Origin: an uncultured Burkholderiales bacterium
GTDB taxonomy: Bacteria > Pseudomonadota > Gammaproteobacteria > Burkholderiales > Burkholderiaceae_C
Assembly (NCBI GenBank): GCA_903880855.1
Contig: CAIRQX010000039.1
Coordinates: forward strand, 1 to 64,000
Direction of reading: 5' to 3'
DNA: 64,000 bases
Below the pieces are notes generated by a model, which searched no databases, had not been told where the DNA came from, and was given only the letters and a program-made list of their open reading frames with translations. The translations under genes were made by a program, and so were the position numbers. This document shows, piece after piece, positions 39,392 through 48,957 of this stretch (its first letter is position 1; each line of letters opens with the position of its first letter).

Positions 39392-40285
39392 ATGGCATTA
39401 ACTAACGGTTTTTTAAAACAGTATTTTGTAGCCAGTGCTTGCGCGCTACTGGTAGTTATTTGCGGTTGCACTTCTTATGTCAGTAATTCCTACACACCTC
39501 AAAGAGGGCAATCTGGAAAAGATGTTGTTTGGATTGCTACCCAAGATGCATTGGTAGTCAAGATGCTAAGCGCTGCGCAAGTTACATCACAAGACCTTGT
39601 CTACGATTTGGGTGCTGGTGATGGAATTATTCCTATTACTGCGGCTAAGCAATTTGGTGCACGTGCCGTCGGAGTCGAGTACAACGAAAAGTTAGCGACT
39701 TTGGCGCAAGCCAATGCCTTGCGCTCTGGTGTTGGCGATAAAGTGAAGATCATCCAAGGCGATATTTTTGTTGAAGATTTTTCCAAAGCTAGCGTAGTGA
39801 CTTTATATTTGCTTGAAGAGTTAAATGCCAAATTACGTCCGCAAATACTAAAGATGCAGCCAGGTACTCGCGTGGTCTCCAATACTTTTTCCATGGGAGA
39901 TTGGGAGCCAGATCAAGTGATTGACTCTTATGGCCACACAGCGTATTTGTGGAGGGTACCCGCCCAAGTCGGAGGCGGCTGGACTGTAAGTGGTCTTGCC
40001 AGTGACGGAAAATCGCATACATTACACATCCATTTCGATCAGCGTTACCAACGTTTGTCAGGATCAATGACAGTTGATGGGAAAAAACAAGTCTTGCTGG
40101 GTGCAAGGATAGAAGGTAACGTCTTACATTTTAGTTTTCTCAATGCACAAGATGAGCTTAAACACGTGAAGGCATTTATAGATAACAATCAGTGGATGGG
40201 CGAAGTGGTAGCGCCTTACGGCATGGTTGAGTTGAAATTGCCAGCTCAAAAAGTAACAGCGGTTCGCAGCGTAAATAATCAGTAA
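39392..40285 (+). CDS. Methyltransferase-fold protein with lipoprotein-like signal
   Basis: This 297-residue protein begins with a hydrophobic segment ending VVICGC, a plausible lipobox with Cys as +1 near residue 26, followed by TSYVSNSYTPQRGQSGKDVVW. It then has SAM-binding motif I DLVYDLGAGDGIIPITAA, motif II GVEYNEKLATLAQ, IIQGDIFVEDFS and VTLYLLEELNAKLRPQILKM. This family is widespread in proteobacteria but its role is unclear, since SAM should not be available outside the cytoplasm. It lies mid-operon between HAD and RraA genes. Confidence 0.72.
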   Translation: MALTNGFLKQYFVASACALLVVICGCTSYVSNSYTPQRGQSGKDVVWIATQDALVVKMLSAAQVTSQDLVYDLGAGDGIIPITAAKQFGARAVGVEYNEKLATLAQANALRSGVGDKVKIIQGDIFVEDFSKASVVTLYLLEELNAKLRPQILKMQPGTRVVSNTFSMGDWEPDQVIDSYGHTAYLWRVPAQVGGGWTVSGLASDGKSHTLHIHFDQRYQRLSGSMTVDGKKQVLLGARIEGNVLHFSFLNAQDELKHVKAFIDNNQWMGEVVAPYGMVELKLPAQKVTAVRSVNNQ

Positions 40286-40318
40286 TTGGTTTGTGTAAGT
40301 TCTTTTTAAAGGATTCCC

Positions 40319-40972
40319 ATGATTGAAGATGCTCCCCAACTACAAACCCAACCCATCATCCGACCAGACTCAAAACTGGTTGCGCAATTCCGTGGAACCC
40401 CTACTGGATTTCTAGTCGATGCCATGGGCGGCTCCGGCGCTCTGGATTTTCGAATCCAGCCCGCAGTGTTAGAGCAGTATGCTTTTTGTGGCGTTGCGCT
40501 CACTTGTCATGCAGGCCCTGCCGATAACCTTGCCTTGGTCCATGCTCTTCAATATGTCGAGCCTGGTGATGTATTGATGGTTGCCACAGACTCCTTTACA
40601 GGTTGCGCAGTCACTGGCGACTTGGTGCTAGGTATGGCTAAGAATTCTGGCGCCGTAGGTTTTGTAACGGATGGGTGCGTACGAGATTTAGTCGGCTTGA
40701 AATCTGTTGGGCTACCAGCGTGGTCTTTGGGGGTCACACCTAATTCACCGCACCGCAATGGTCCTGGAACCATTGGTTTTCCCGTCAATATTGCTGGCTA
40801 TCCCGTTAGAAGCGGAGATGTAGTTGTGGCAGATCAAGACGGCGTCGTCATTATTCCCATCGAGAAGATTGCAATGCTTCTTGAAAAACTACCCGCCATA
40901 CGAAAGGCTGAAGCGAGTGCAGATGAATCTGTTCGACAGGGCGCGAGACTGCCGGGTTTCTTGAAAAAGTAA
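40319..40972 (+). CDS. RraA-like / HMG-type aldolase family protein
   Basis: This 217-residue protein shows the RraA/4-carboxy-4-hydroxy-2-oxoadipate aldolase signature: AVTGDLVLGMAKNSGAVGFVTDGCVRDLVGL, with Gly/Arg/Asp positions that bind Mg and substrate, then VRSGDVVVADQDGVVIIP. Bona fide RNase E inhibitors are about 160 residues; the longer form and the oxidase downstream (19 bp) favour aldolase or decarboxylase activity on a 2-oxo acid. Confidence 0.78.
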   Translation: MIEDAPQLQTQPIIRPDSKLVAQFRGTPTGFLVDAMGGSGALDFRIQPAVLEQYAFCGVALTCHAGPADNLALVHALQYVEPGDVLMVATDSFTGCAVTGDLVLGMAKNSGAVGFVTDGCVRDLVGLKSVGLPAWSLGVTPNSPHRNGPGTIGFPVNIAGYPVRSGDVVVADQDGVVIIPIEKIAMLLEKLPAIRKAEASADESVRQGARLPGFLKK

Positions 40973-40991
40973 TTTCACCCGAATAATTTTT

Positions 40992-42167
40992 ATGCATGCC
41001 GACCTGCAAAAAAATGGCTACAGCGTTGCTGCGCTTAGACGCATAGCGCAAAAACGTCTCCCTCGCCCCATATTCGATTTTATTGATGGCGGCGCCGAGG
41101 ATGAAGACACCTTGCGTCAAAACGAGTCAGCGTTTTCAGATTGGGAGTTGCTACCCAAACCTTTAAACGGAGCGGCAAAAAGAGACTTATCAACTTCATT
41201 ATTCGGCCACACGCTTAGCAGTCCATTGCTGATTGGCCCAACAGGTCTTGCTGGATTTTTTTGGCCACAAGGCGAGGTTGCTGCTGCGAATGCGGCATCT
41301 GACTATGGCACTGTTTATTGCCTGAGCCACGGCTCTGTTTGTACGTTGGAGCAGCTTGCAAAGATGCACCAAGGCTTGAAATGGATGCAAGTTTTTATAT
41401 ACAAAGACAGAGGGTTTACACGCGAATTAACAACGCGAGCCCAAGAGAGTGGCTACGATGCATTGGTTCTCACTATAGATAACCAATTAATTGGCAAACG
41501 CGAACGAGACATAGTCAATGGTTTCACCATTCCGCCACGGTTAGATTTGTCTCAGATGCTCGCCTTTGCAAAAAAACCGTCCTGGTGGTGGGCGATGCGT
41601 CATGAATTAGCCAATGTGACGTTTGGTAACTACGTGCAATCTAATTCACCTGAATCTGTAGCTGCACTAGCGGCCCGAATGGGCTCTTTGCTAGATCCGA
41701 GCATGTCATGGGAAGACGTAGATATGGTGCGCGCGCATTGGAAAGGTCGCTTGATTCTTAAAGGTGTTCTCCACCCCGATGAAGCTTCACAAGCCGTCAA
41801 ACATGGGGTAGACGCCATCATTGTGTCTAACCATGGCGGTCGCCAACTCAACGGCGCTATCGCCAGCGTCAGGGCATTGCCAGCAGTGGTTAAAGCCGTC
41901 AATGGCGCTATTCCAGTTTTGCTTGACGGAGGCATACGTCGGGGAAGTGATATTTTCAAAGCAGTCGCGCTAGGTGCTTCGGCTGTCCTGATTGGACGGC
42001 CCCATTTATGGGGTCTGTCGGTCGCAGGAAAAGACGGAGTGCAGTGGGTGCTTGAAATGCTGCATGGTGAACTTGATCGAACTATGGGATTAGCTGGTGC
42101 AAGCAATATTGAAGAGATTCGTACCGGTCAGTTTATGAAAGCTAGGCGCTTTTACGAATCCTCATAA
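40992..42167 (+). CDS. FMN-dependent alpha-hydroxy-acid oxidase/dehydrogenase
   Basis: This 391-residue enzyme of the LldD/glycolate oxidase/mandelate dehydrogenase family oxidises a 2-hydroxy acid. Features are PIFDFIDGGAEDEDTLRQNE, GPTGLAGFFWPQGE, the catalytic His region IIVSNHGGRQLNGAIAS and FMN-phosphate binding LLDGGIRRGSDIFKAVALGA. It is the last gene of the SDR-HAD-MTase-RraA run, convergent with ahpF. Lactate is possible but a less common hydroxy acid is suggested by the RraA-like neighbour. Confidence 0.87.
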   Translation: MHADLQKNGYSVAALRRIAQKRLPRPIFDFIDGGAEDEDTLRQNESAFSDWELLPKPLNGAAKRDLSTSLFGHTLSSPLLIGPTGLAGFFWPQGEVAAANAASDYGTVYCLSHGSVCTLEQLAKMHQGLKWMQVFIYKDRGFTRELTTRAQESGYDALVLTIDNQLIGKRERDIVNGFTIPPRLDLSQMLAFAKKPSWWWAMRHELANVTFGNYVQSNSPESVAALAARMGSLLDPSMSWEDVDMVRAHWKGRLILKGVLHPDEASQAVKHGVDAIIVSNHGGRQLNGAIASVRALPAVVKAVNGAIPVLLDGGIRRGSDIFKAVALGASAVLIGRPHLWGLSVAGKDGVQWVLEMLHGELDRTMGLAGASNIEEIRTGQFMKARRFYESS

Positions 42168-42184
42168 AAGCACCTAGCCTCAGT

Positions 42185-43774
42185 TCAAGCAGCGGTCAAT
42201 TCTTTGAGTGATTGCGCAACAGGCGTGCGAATCAAATAATCGAATGCACTCAATGCTGCTTTGGCGCCCTCGCCTGCAGCAATCACAATTTGCTTGTATG
42301 GCACGGTAGTCACATCACCAGCAGCGAACACGCCTGGCACATTGGTGTGGCATTTGGCATCTACTACGATTTCACCGTATTTGCTCAATTCAAGCGTGCC
42401 TTTCAAGAACTCGGTATTGGGCACTAATCCAATTTGAACAAACACGCCTTCAAGCGCCACCGAATGCTCTTGGTTTGTTGCCCGGTCTTTGTAACGCAAT
42501 CCGTTGACCTTTTGTCCGTCGCCGGTGATCTCTATCGTTTGTGCGTTCACATGGATAGAAACATTGGGCAAGCTCTTTAACTTGCTCACCAAAACGGCAT
42601 CTGCTTTCAAAGCGTCAGCAAACTCCACCAAACTCACGTGCTCGACAACACCTGCTAAATCAATCGCCGCTTCTACGCCTGAGTTACCACCGCCAATCAC
42701 GGCTACGCGCTTGCCCTTGAATAGAGGGCCGTCGCAATGTGGGCAATAGGCCACGCCTTTGTTTTTGTATTCTTGTTCGCCGGGCACATTCACATTGCGC
42801 CAACGTGCACCTGTAGACAAAATAACACTGCGTGCACTCAAGATTCCACCATTGGCCATATGGACTTGCACCAAACCACCTGCTTCGCTAGCAGGTACGA
42901 TTTTGTCGGCACGTTGTAAATTCATGATGTCAACTTCGTAGTGACGCACTTGTTGCTCTAATGCTGCTGCGAACTTAGGACCATCAGTCTCTAAAACAGA
43001 GATGTAGTTTTCGATCCCCATGGTGTCGTTGGTTTGTCCGCCAAAGCGCTCTGCCGCCACACCGACACGAATGCCTTTGCGTGCTGCGTAAACAGCAGCA
43101 GCAGCGCCCGCAGGGCCGCCGCCAACTATCAATACATCGAACGGCTCTTTCTCGCTGAGTTTGACAGCGTCACGCTCTACAGAGGATGTGTCCAACTTTG
43201 CCAAGATTTCTTCTAAGCTCATGCGGCCAGAGCCAAACACTTGGTCGTTTTTGAAGACCATAGGTACTGCCATCACTTGTCGCGCATCCACTTCGGCTTG
43301 GTTCAAGGCGCCATCGACGATGGTGGTGTTGATCTTGGGGTTGTAAATCGCCATCAAAGTTGCCGCTTGCACAACGTCAGGGCAGTTATGGCATGACAAA
43401 GACATATAGACCTCTAACTTCATCTCTGTCTCTAAGCCTTTGATTTGCTCCAACACCTCAGCCTCTACTTTTGGAGGATGGCCACCCGTCCACAGCAATG
43501 CCAATATCAAGGAAGTGAACTCATGTCCCATAGGAATCGCGGCGAATCGCACACCACGTGTCTCACCTTCTTTGGCAACCACAAACGAAGGTGTGCGCCC
43601 GTCATTGCCTGATTCATCGAAACTCACTTTGTCAGACAACTCGGCGATTTCTTTTAAGAGCTCACGCAATTCAACACTTTTTTCGCTGCCGTCTAGCGTG
43701 GCGATCAAGCGAATGGGCGTACGCAAGTTTTGCAAATACGCTTGTAATTGGGTTTTCATTTGAATATCGAGCAT
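42185..43774 (-). CDS. ahpF: Alkyl hydroperoxide reductase subunit F
   Basis: The track start (43906) runs into the ahpC side; ATG 43774 ([14 protein letters not shown]) follows AAAAGGAAAA. The 529-residue flavoprotein has an N-terminal thioredoxin-like domain with CHNCPD and a C-terminal NADH:disulfide reductase with [25 protein letters not shown] redox pair and [14 protein letters not shown]. It regenerates AhpC with NADH. ahpC lies 74 bp upstream on the same strand. Confidence 0.96.
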   Translation of the reverse strand: MLDIQMKTQLQAYLQNLRTPIRLIATLDGSEKSVELRELLKEIAELSDKVSFDESGNDGRTPSFVVAKEGETRGVRFAAIPMGHEFTSLILALLWTGGHPPKVEAEVLEQIKGLETEMKLEVYMSLSCHNCPDVVQAATLMAIYNPKINTTIVDGALNQAEVDARQVMAVPMVFKNDQVFGSGRMSLEEILAKLDTSSVERDAVKLSEKEPFDVLIVGGGPAGAAAAVYAARKGIRVGVAAERFGGQTNDTMGIENYISVLETDGPKFAAALEQQVRHYEVDIMNLQRADKIVPASEAGGLVQVHMANGGILSARSVILSTGARWRNVNVPGEQEYKNKGVAYCPHCDGPLFKGKRVAVIGGGNSGVEAAIDLAGVVEHVSLVEFADALKADAVLVSKLKSLPNVSIHVNAQTIEITGDGQKVNGLRYKDRATNQEHSVALEGVFVQIGLVPNTEFLKGTLELSKYGEIVVDAKCHTNVPGVFAAGDVTTVPYKQIVIAAGEGAKAALSAFDYLIRTPVAQSLKELTAA

Positions 43775-43848
43775 TTTTTTCCTTTTCAGAGACAAAACTT
43801 CTGACAAAAGAGGCGCGCAGCGCACACCTCTTTCAGCAGAAATACTGC

Positions 43849-44412
43849 TTAGATCTTGCCAACCAGGTCGAGTGATGGTGTCAATGTCTTGGCACCTTCG
43901 TTCCATTTGGCAGGGCAGACTTGGCCAGGGTTGTTAGCGACGTACTGCGCAGCCTTTAACTTACGCACTGTTTCTTTGACATCACGGGCGATAGCGTTGT
44001 CGTGCACTTCAGCAGTTTTGATGAAGCCTTCTGGGTTGATGATGAAAGTTCCGCGCAATGCCAAACCTTCTTCTTCAATGTGCACGCCAAATGCTCGTGT
44101 CAATTGGTGTGTGGGGTCGCCAATCAGTGGGAACTTGGCTTTGCCAACAGCGGGTGACGTCTCGTGCCACACCTTGTGGGCAAAGTGCGTGTCGGTCGTC
44201 ACGATGTACACCTCAGCACCGGCTTTTTGGAACTCGGCGTAGTTGTCTGCGGCGTCTTCGACTTCGGTGGGGCAGTTGAAGGTGAAAGCGGCTGGCATGA
44301 AAATCAGGACAGACCACTCGCCTTTGAATGATTCGTCAGAGACTTGGACAAACTTGCCATTGTGAAAAGCTTGGGCTTTGAATGGCTGGACTTTGGTATT
44401 GATAAGAGACAT
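43849..44412 (-). CDS. ahpC: Alkyl hydroperoxide reductase C (peroxiredoxin)
   Basis: This 187-residue typical 2-Cys peroxiredoxin reduces H2O2 and organic peroxides. The peroxidatic Cys is in [11 protein letters not shown] (about residue 47) and the resolving Cys in [12 protein letters not shown] (about residue 166). GAAAGGAA precedes the start as a ribosome binding site. It leads the ahpCF operon. Confidence 0.97.
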   Translation of the reverse strand: MSLINTKVQPFKAQAFHNGKFVQVSDESFKGEWSVLIFMPAAFTFNCPTEVEDAADNYAEFQKAGAEVYIVTTDTHFAHKVWHETSPAVGKAKFPLIGDPTHQLTRAFGVHIEEEGLALRGTFIINPEGFIKTAEVHDNAIARDVKETVRKLKAAQYVANNPGQVCPAKWNEGAKTLTPSLDLVGKI

Positions 44413-44484
44413 GACTGATTCCTTTCAGTGGTTGATAAAAACTATTGAATGAGCGAAACTCATTGATTGGAATCATAATGACTT

Positions 44485-44500
44485 TCAGGGTTAACCCTGA
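44485..44500. repeat. 16-bp perfect palindrome between ahpC and the divergent gene
   Basis: TCAGGGTTAACCCTGA is a perfect inverted repeat in the 176-bp divergent region upstream of ahpC and the chalcone-isomerase-like gene. The size and position fit a dimeric regulator operator. It does not match the OxyR ATAG-N7-CTAT pattern. The binding protein is unknown. Confidence 0.6.
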
Positions 44501-44588
44501 TTGTTTGTATCAATCACGGCGATTGCCCCTCCCTAACGGCAACAGATGCCCCTGTAATATCTACCACCCACATTCAGAACGCCAATTG

Positions 44589-45170
44589 ATGCCAATATCC
44601 AGCAACAGACGTAAAGTGCTCGCCCTCGGACTCCTCATGGGCCTGTTATGTGCCAACCGATTGGGCGCGCAAAACAAAACTGCTGAAGCCGACTCAGCGC
44701 GCATAAAACGGCTTCAACCCTATTTGCAAACTCCCACCCTGATCGGCCAAGGCAAATACACCTACTGGGGGTTTGACGTTTACAACGCAAGTCTTTGGGC
44801 TGGTGAGTCCACCATCGCCTCAGACCAGTGGGCCAGTCAGCGAATTGCGTTGGATTTGCAGTACCTCAGGGACTTCACTGGCGCGGACATTGCTAAACGC
44901 TCCGTGGATGAAATGCATGCCCAAAACGCCCTGCCGAAAAACAAAGCAGCTGTTTGGCTTAAAACATTGGAGGGGATTTTTCCTAATGTGGGCAAAGGCC
45001 AATATCTCACTGGCATCTTTATTCCCAACGCAGGTGCGCAATTTTTATATGACAACACCGCTATTGGCGAAATCAAAGACCCCGAATTGGCCAAACGCTT
45101 TTTTGATATCTGGCTAGCCCCGCAAACCTCAGCGCCAGATTTACGTAAGCGCTTGTTCGCGGGAAATTAA
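44589..45170 (+). CDS. Exported chalcone-isomerase-like protein
   Basis: The track start (44445) adds an unlikely N-terminus; ATG 44589 gives MPISSNRRKVLALGLLMGLL, a signal peptide (possible Arg pair but no full Tat motif) ending RLGAQ. The 193-residue protein has the chalcone isomerase-like domain seen in many Burkholderiales: GQGKYTYWGFDVYNASLW, IALDLQYLRDFTGADIAKRS and GIFIPNAGAQFLYD. Bacterial members probably bind fatty acids or other hydrophobic ligands in the periplasm. It converges on the enoyl-CoA hydratase gene. Confidence 0.75.
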   Translation: MPISSNRRKVLALGLLMGLLCANRLGAQNKTAEADSARIKRLQPYLQTPTLIGQGKYTYWGFDVYNASLWAGESTIASDQWASQRIALDLQYLRDFTGADIAKRSVDEMHAQNALPKNKAAVWLKTLEGIFPNVGKGQYLTGIFIPNAGAQFLYDNTAIGEIKDPELAKRFFDIWLAPQTSAPDLRKRLFAGN

Positions 45171-45193
45171 GCAGCGTTCATTTACCAAGCTAC

Positions 45194-45976
45194 TCACCAC
45201 TGGGGCGAACGTTTTTCTAGAAACGCTTGCACGCCTTCTAAAGCGCTGTCGTCCATCATGTTGCATGCCATGGTATTTGCTGCAATCGTGTAAGCACCAT
45301 CTATTCCTGTTTCGAGCTGTTTGTAAAACAACTCTTTTCCCATGGCTAACGCCACAGAAGGTTTAGACAATATTTTGGAGACCAATTCTTCTACCTTGGC
45401 ATCTAGTGCATCCGGTGGCGCCACGTGATTGACTAAGCCTTTTTCCATCGCCTCTTGGGCACTGATGAAGTCACCGGTGACAAGCATTTCAAAAGCGGCT
45501 TTTCGTGAGAGGTTGCGCGAAAGCGCAACACTAGGTGTGGAACAAAACAAGCCCAGATTCACCCCGCTGACGGCAAATCGCGCATCCGAACTTGCCACGG
45601 CCAAATCGCACTGGGCCACCAATTGGCAGCCTGCAGCGGTCGCAATACCCTGAACTTTGGCGATGACAGGCACGTGGAGGGTTTGAATACCCATCATCAT
45701 GCGACCGCATTGTGCAAACAATTTTTGGTAGTAATGGAGCGATGGATCTGCACGCATTTCGCGCAAATCATGTCCCGCACAAAATGCCTTGCCTATCGCG
45801 GCAATGATCAGCACACGCAATTTTTTATCTTGCGCCAGATCGTCCAAATTGTTTTGCAAGTCAGTTAAGAGTTCCTCGCTTAAAGCGTTGAACGCTGCAG
45901 GACGATTGAGCGTGAGGGTCGTTACGCCTCTTGCATCATCCGTGCGCAAAAGCAACTGTGATGTTGTGTCAACCAT
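45194..45976 (-). CDS. Enoyl-CoA hydratase/isomerase family protein
   Basis: This 260-residue crotonase shows GVTTLTLNRPAAFNALSEEL, the oxyanion-hole segment GKAFCAGHDLREM and QGIATAAGCQLVAQCDLAVAS with LGLFCSTPSVALSR. The Glu pair expected for plain hydratases is not clearly present: the first position lies in AAGCQLVAQ and the second in NLGLFCSTP. The reaction on the CoA thioester may therefore differ. It is the last gene of the metY-ligase-hydratase run (24 bp after the ligase). Confidence 0.85.
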   Translation of the reverse strand: MVDTTSQLLLRTDDARGVTTLTLNRPAAFNALSEELLTDLQNNLDDLAQDKKLRVLIIAAIGKAFCAGHDLREMRADPSLHYYQKLFAQCGRMMMGIQTLHVPVIAKVQGIATAAGCQLVAQCDLAVASSDARFAVSGVNLGLFCSTPSVALSRNLSRKAAFEMLVTGDFISAQEAMEKGLVNHVAPPDALDAKVEELVSKILSKPSVALAMGKELFYKQLETGIDGAYTIAANTMACNMMDDSALEGVQAFLEKRSPQW

Positions 45977-46000
45977 ATATGTCTCCTTAATTAGCGCACT

Positions 46001-47638
46001 TTAAATATTTTTTGCGCGTTCACGTAATTGGAATTTTTGAATTTTTCCAGTCGATGTTTTTGGAATTTCTTCAAAACGAATTTCTTTGGGTACCTTATAG
46101 CCCGCCAATAATGATTTGCAATGTGCGATCAGATCAGCCGCAGTAATGTTAGTGCTTGGCTTGAGTTCTACAAAAGCCAATGGCGACTCACCCCATTTGC
46201 TATCTGGCTTAGCCACCACAGCACAAGCCATCACCGCGGGGTGCCGATACAAAGCATCTTCTACTTCTAGCGAACTGATGTTTTCACCACCAGAGATGAT
46301 GATGTCTTTACTTCTATCTTTAATCTTCACGTAGCGGTCTAGCTCCATCACAGCCAAATCGCCTGTGTGAAACCAACCACCTGCAAAAGCTTCTTGTGTG
46401 GCTTTGGGATTTTTCAAATATCCCTTCATCACAATATTGCCTCTGAACATGATTTCGCCCATGGTGTTGCCGTCTGCTGGGCACTCCAACATGGTTTCCG
46501 GGTCCATTACTGTCATACCTTCTTGTAATGGGTAGCGCACGCCTTGGCGTCCATTCAATCGCGTTTGCTCAGACAAACTAGCCTGCGCCCACGCATCACG
46601 CTTGACCGCCACACTGGCAGGCCCATAGACCTCCGTCAATCCATAGACATGCGTGATGTCAAAACCAATATTTGCCATTCCTTCGATCATGGCGGCGGGT
46701 GGAGCAGCCCCCGCCACCATGCCTCGTACTTGCTGGGTGATACCAGCACGCATAGATTCAGGCGCGTTGTAAATCAAGCTGTGGACGATAGGCGCAGCGC
46801 AGTAATGGTTCACGGCATGCTCGCGCATCGCATCCAAAATCGGTTGCGCTTCCACCTTTCGCAAACACACATGCGTACCCGCAAGCATGGCAACCGTCCA
46901 AGGGAAGCACCAGCCGTTGCAATGGAACATCGGCAGTGTCCACAAATAAGTAGGGAAATGCGGCATGGTCCACGTTGCCACATTACTTACCGCATTGAGG
47001 TAGGCACCACGGTGATGGGTCACTACACCTTTAGGGTCACCCGTAGTGCCGCTGGTGTAGCTCACTGCAATAGCGTCCCATTCATCTTGTGGACCTTCCA
47101 AACGTGACAGCGGAGTATGTAACGCTAACCAATCTTCGTATTCATGGTGGCCTAACTGTTCGCCTGCACCCGTGTATTCGCTATCGCAAACATCAATCAC
47201 CACAATGTCTCTGCCATGCTCTGTTTTGAGGATTTCCAAGGCTTTTGCAATGACTGGCGCGTATTCACGGTCGGTAATCAACACCTGGGATTCACAGTGG
47301 TGAAGTTGCCAAGCGATCAAAGCGGCATCTAGTCGGGTGTTCAAAGTATTGAGCACTGCATTCAAGGCAGGTACCGCGTAGTGGACTTCGACCATCTCAG
47401 GAATGTTGGGCAGCATGGCGCTTACCGTACTTCCTCTTCCAATGCCTTTGGACTTGAGAGCCGCAGCAAGTCGCGCTGAGCGCTCGCGTGTCTGCGCCCA
47501 GTTGTAGCGTCTTTTGCCATGGATGACGGCAGGCAAGTCTCCAAAAATTTCAGCACTGCGCTCTACAAAGCTCACTGGAGAAAGCGCCACGAAGTTGGCA
47601 ATGTTTTTATCTAATCCTTGGTCGAAGATGCTCGTCAT
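46001..47638 (-). CDS. Acyl-CoA synthetase, DmdB/AlkK-like
   Basis: This 545-residue adenylate-forming ligase has YTSGTTGDPKGVVTHHRGAYLN, the DmdB/AlkK-type LPMFHCNGWCFPWTVAMLAG, YGLTEVYGP, FHTGDLAVMELDRYVKIKDRSKDIIISGGENISS and GKIQKFQLRERAK with the catalytic Lys. The family includes medium-chain and 3-methylmercaptopropionate CoA ligases. It lies 21 bp after metY and 24 bp before an enoyl-CoA hydratase. Substrate remains open. Confidence 0.88.
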   Translation of the reverse strand: MTSIFDQGLDKNIANFVALSPVSFVERSAEIFGDLPAVIHGKRRYNWAQTRERSARLAAALKSKGIGRGSTVSAMLPNIPEMVEVHYAVPALNAVLNTLNTRLDAALIAWQLHHCESQVLITDREYAPVIAKALEILKTEHGRDIVVIDVCDSEYTGAGEQLGHHEYEDWLALHTPLSRLEGPQDEWDAIAVSYTSGTTGDPKGVVTHHRGAYLNAVSNVATWTMPHFPTYLWTLPMFHCNGWCFPWTVAMLAGTHVCLRKVEAQPILDAMREHAVNHYCAAPIVHSLIYNAPESMRAGITQQVRGMVAGAAPPAAMIEGMANIGFDITHVYGLTEVYGPASVAVKRDAWAQASLSEQTRLNGRQGVRYPLQEGMTVMDPETMLECPADGNTMGEIMFRGNIVMKGYLKNPKATQEAFAGGWFHTGDLAVMELDRYVKIKDRSKDIIISGGENISSLEVEDALYRHPAVMACAVVAKPDSKWGESPLAFVELKPSTNITAADLIAHCKSLLAGYKVPKEIRFEEIPKTSTGKIQKFQLRERAKNI

Positions 47639-47659
47639 ATCAAACCCGTATACGTTAAT

Positions 47660-48946
47660 TTAAGTCGCAGTGGTAACCGCCAAAGCTTGGTCGATGTCCC
47701 ACAAAATATCGTCAATGTGCTCTAAACCGACAGAAATTCGAACCATATCGGGGCCCACGCCTGCAGCTAACTGTTGCTTTTCATCTAGCTGCCTGTGCGT
47801 GGTGCTTGCGGGATGGCTAATCAGCGTACGTGTATCGCCAATGTTGACCAAATGACTCATGAATTTTGCGGCCTCAATGAACTTCACGCCCTGCGCAAGC
47901 CCGCCTTTCACACCAAAAGCCAAGAGACCGGAAGCACCGCGCATTTGTTTTTGCATCAATGCGTGTTGCGGATGATCGGATAGGCCTGGGTAATTGACCC
48001 AAGCAACACGCGCATCTTCTTTGAGAAATGTTGCAACTGCGAGGGCATTACTGCAGTGCCTCTCCATACGCAATGGCAGTGTTTCGACGCCTTGCAAAAT
48101 TTGCCAGGCACTCATAGGGCTCAAAGATGCACCAAAAACCCGCAAGCTTTCCATACGACACCGCATGGTGAATCCAAAATCACCAAAGGTTTCGTAAAAC
48201 TTGACGCCGTGATAACCAGCGGAAGGCTCGGTCATCCCAGGAAATTTTCCGTTGCCCCATGGAAACTTGCCGCTCTCCACAATCACACCGCCCAAAGTTG
48301 TTCCGTGCCCTGCTAGGTATTTGGTCGCCGAATGGACCACGATGTCTGCGCCGAATGTTATGGGGTTACACAGCATGGGACTTGGGACGGTGTTGTCAAT
48401 GATCAAAGGAAGACCGTGGGCATGGGCTACATCTGCTACCGCAGCAATATCGAGCACCAACATGCTGGGGTTCCCCAAGCTCTCTGCATAAATTGCTCTT
48501 GTATTGGCTTGTATGGCCGCCGCAAACGCCTCCGGTTGACTGGCGTCTACAAAAGTCGTTTGGATACCAAATTTTGCAAGGCTAACAGCCAGTAAAGTGA
48601 CCGAACCGCCATATAAAGCACCAGCCGCCACCACATGGTCCCCTGCTTGCAAGATAGTCATGAGTGCCATCGCTTCTGCGGCCATCCCAGAGGCCGATGC
48701 AACTGCTGCACGGCCACCTTCTAGCGCTGCCACACGCTCTTCTAGTGCGGCAACCGTTGGGTTGCTAAGGCGTGAGTAGACATTGCCAAAAGTTTGCAAG
48801 TTAAAAAGAGAAGCCGCATGTTCAGCGCTGTCAAAAACAAAACTGCTGGTTTGATAAATAGGCAAAGCGCGCGCACCAGTGGCGGAGTCTGGAATTTGTC
48901 CCGCGTGAATGGCCAAGGTCTCTGGCTTGAACAGATGGTCGCTCAT
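47660..48946 (-). CDS. metY: O-acetylhomoserine sulfhydrylase (MetY type)
   Basis: This 428-residue PLP enzyme makes homocysteine or methionine from O-acetylhomoserine with sulfide or methanethiol. It opens ETLAIHAGQIPDSATGARALPIYQTSSFVF, has RLSNPTVAALEERVAALEGG, the PLP-Lys segment VVHSATKYLAGHGTTLGG and DTRTLISHPASTTHRQLDE. The long form and SATKYLAGHG favour MetY over MetB/MetC. It heads a run with an acyl-CoA ligase and a hydratase, and follows a CoA-binding protein by 11 bp. Confidence 0.92.
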   Translation of the reverse strand: MSDHLFKPETLAIHAGQIPDSATGARALPIYQTSSFVFDSAEHAASLFNLQTFGNVYSRLSNPTVAALEERVAALEGGRAAVASASGMAAEAMALMTILQAGDHVVAAGALYGGSVTLLAVSLAKFGIQTTFVDASQPEAFAAAIQANTRAIYAESLGNPSMLVLDIAAVADVAHAHGLPLIIDNTVPSPMLCNPITFGADIVVHSATKYLAGHGTTLGGVIVESGKFPWGNGKFPGMTEPSAGYHGVKFYETFGDFGFTMRCRMESLRVFGASLSPMSAWQILQGVETLPLRMERHCSNALAVATFLKEDARVAWVNYPGLSDHPQHALMQKQMRGASGLLAFGVKGGLAQGVKFIEAAKFMSHLVNIGDTRTLISHPASTTHRQLDEKQQLAAGVGPDMVRISVGLEHIDDILWDIDQALAVTTAT

Positions 48947-48957
48947 GAAAGTCTTGC

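Noticed and set aside
44440-44480. OxyR site upstream of ahpC
   Set aside because: Only scattered ATA/CTAT pieces are seen; the ATAG-N7-CTAT spacing is not met.
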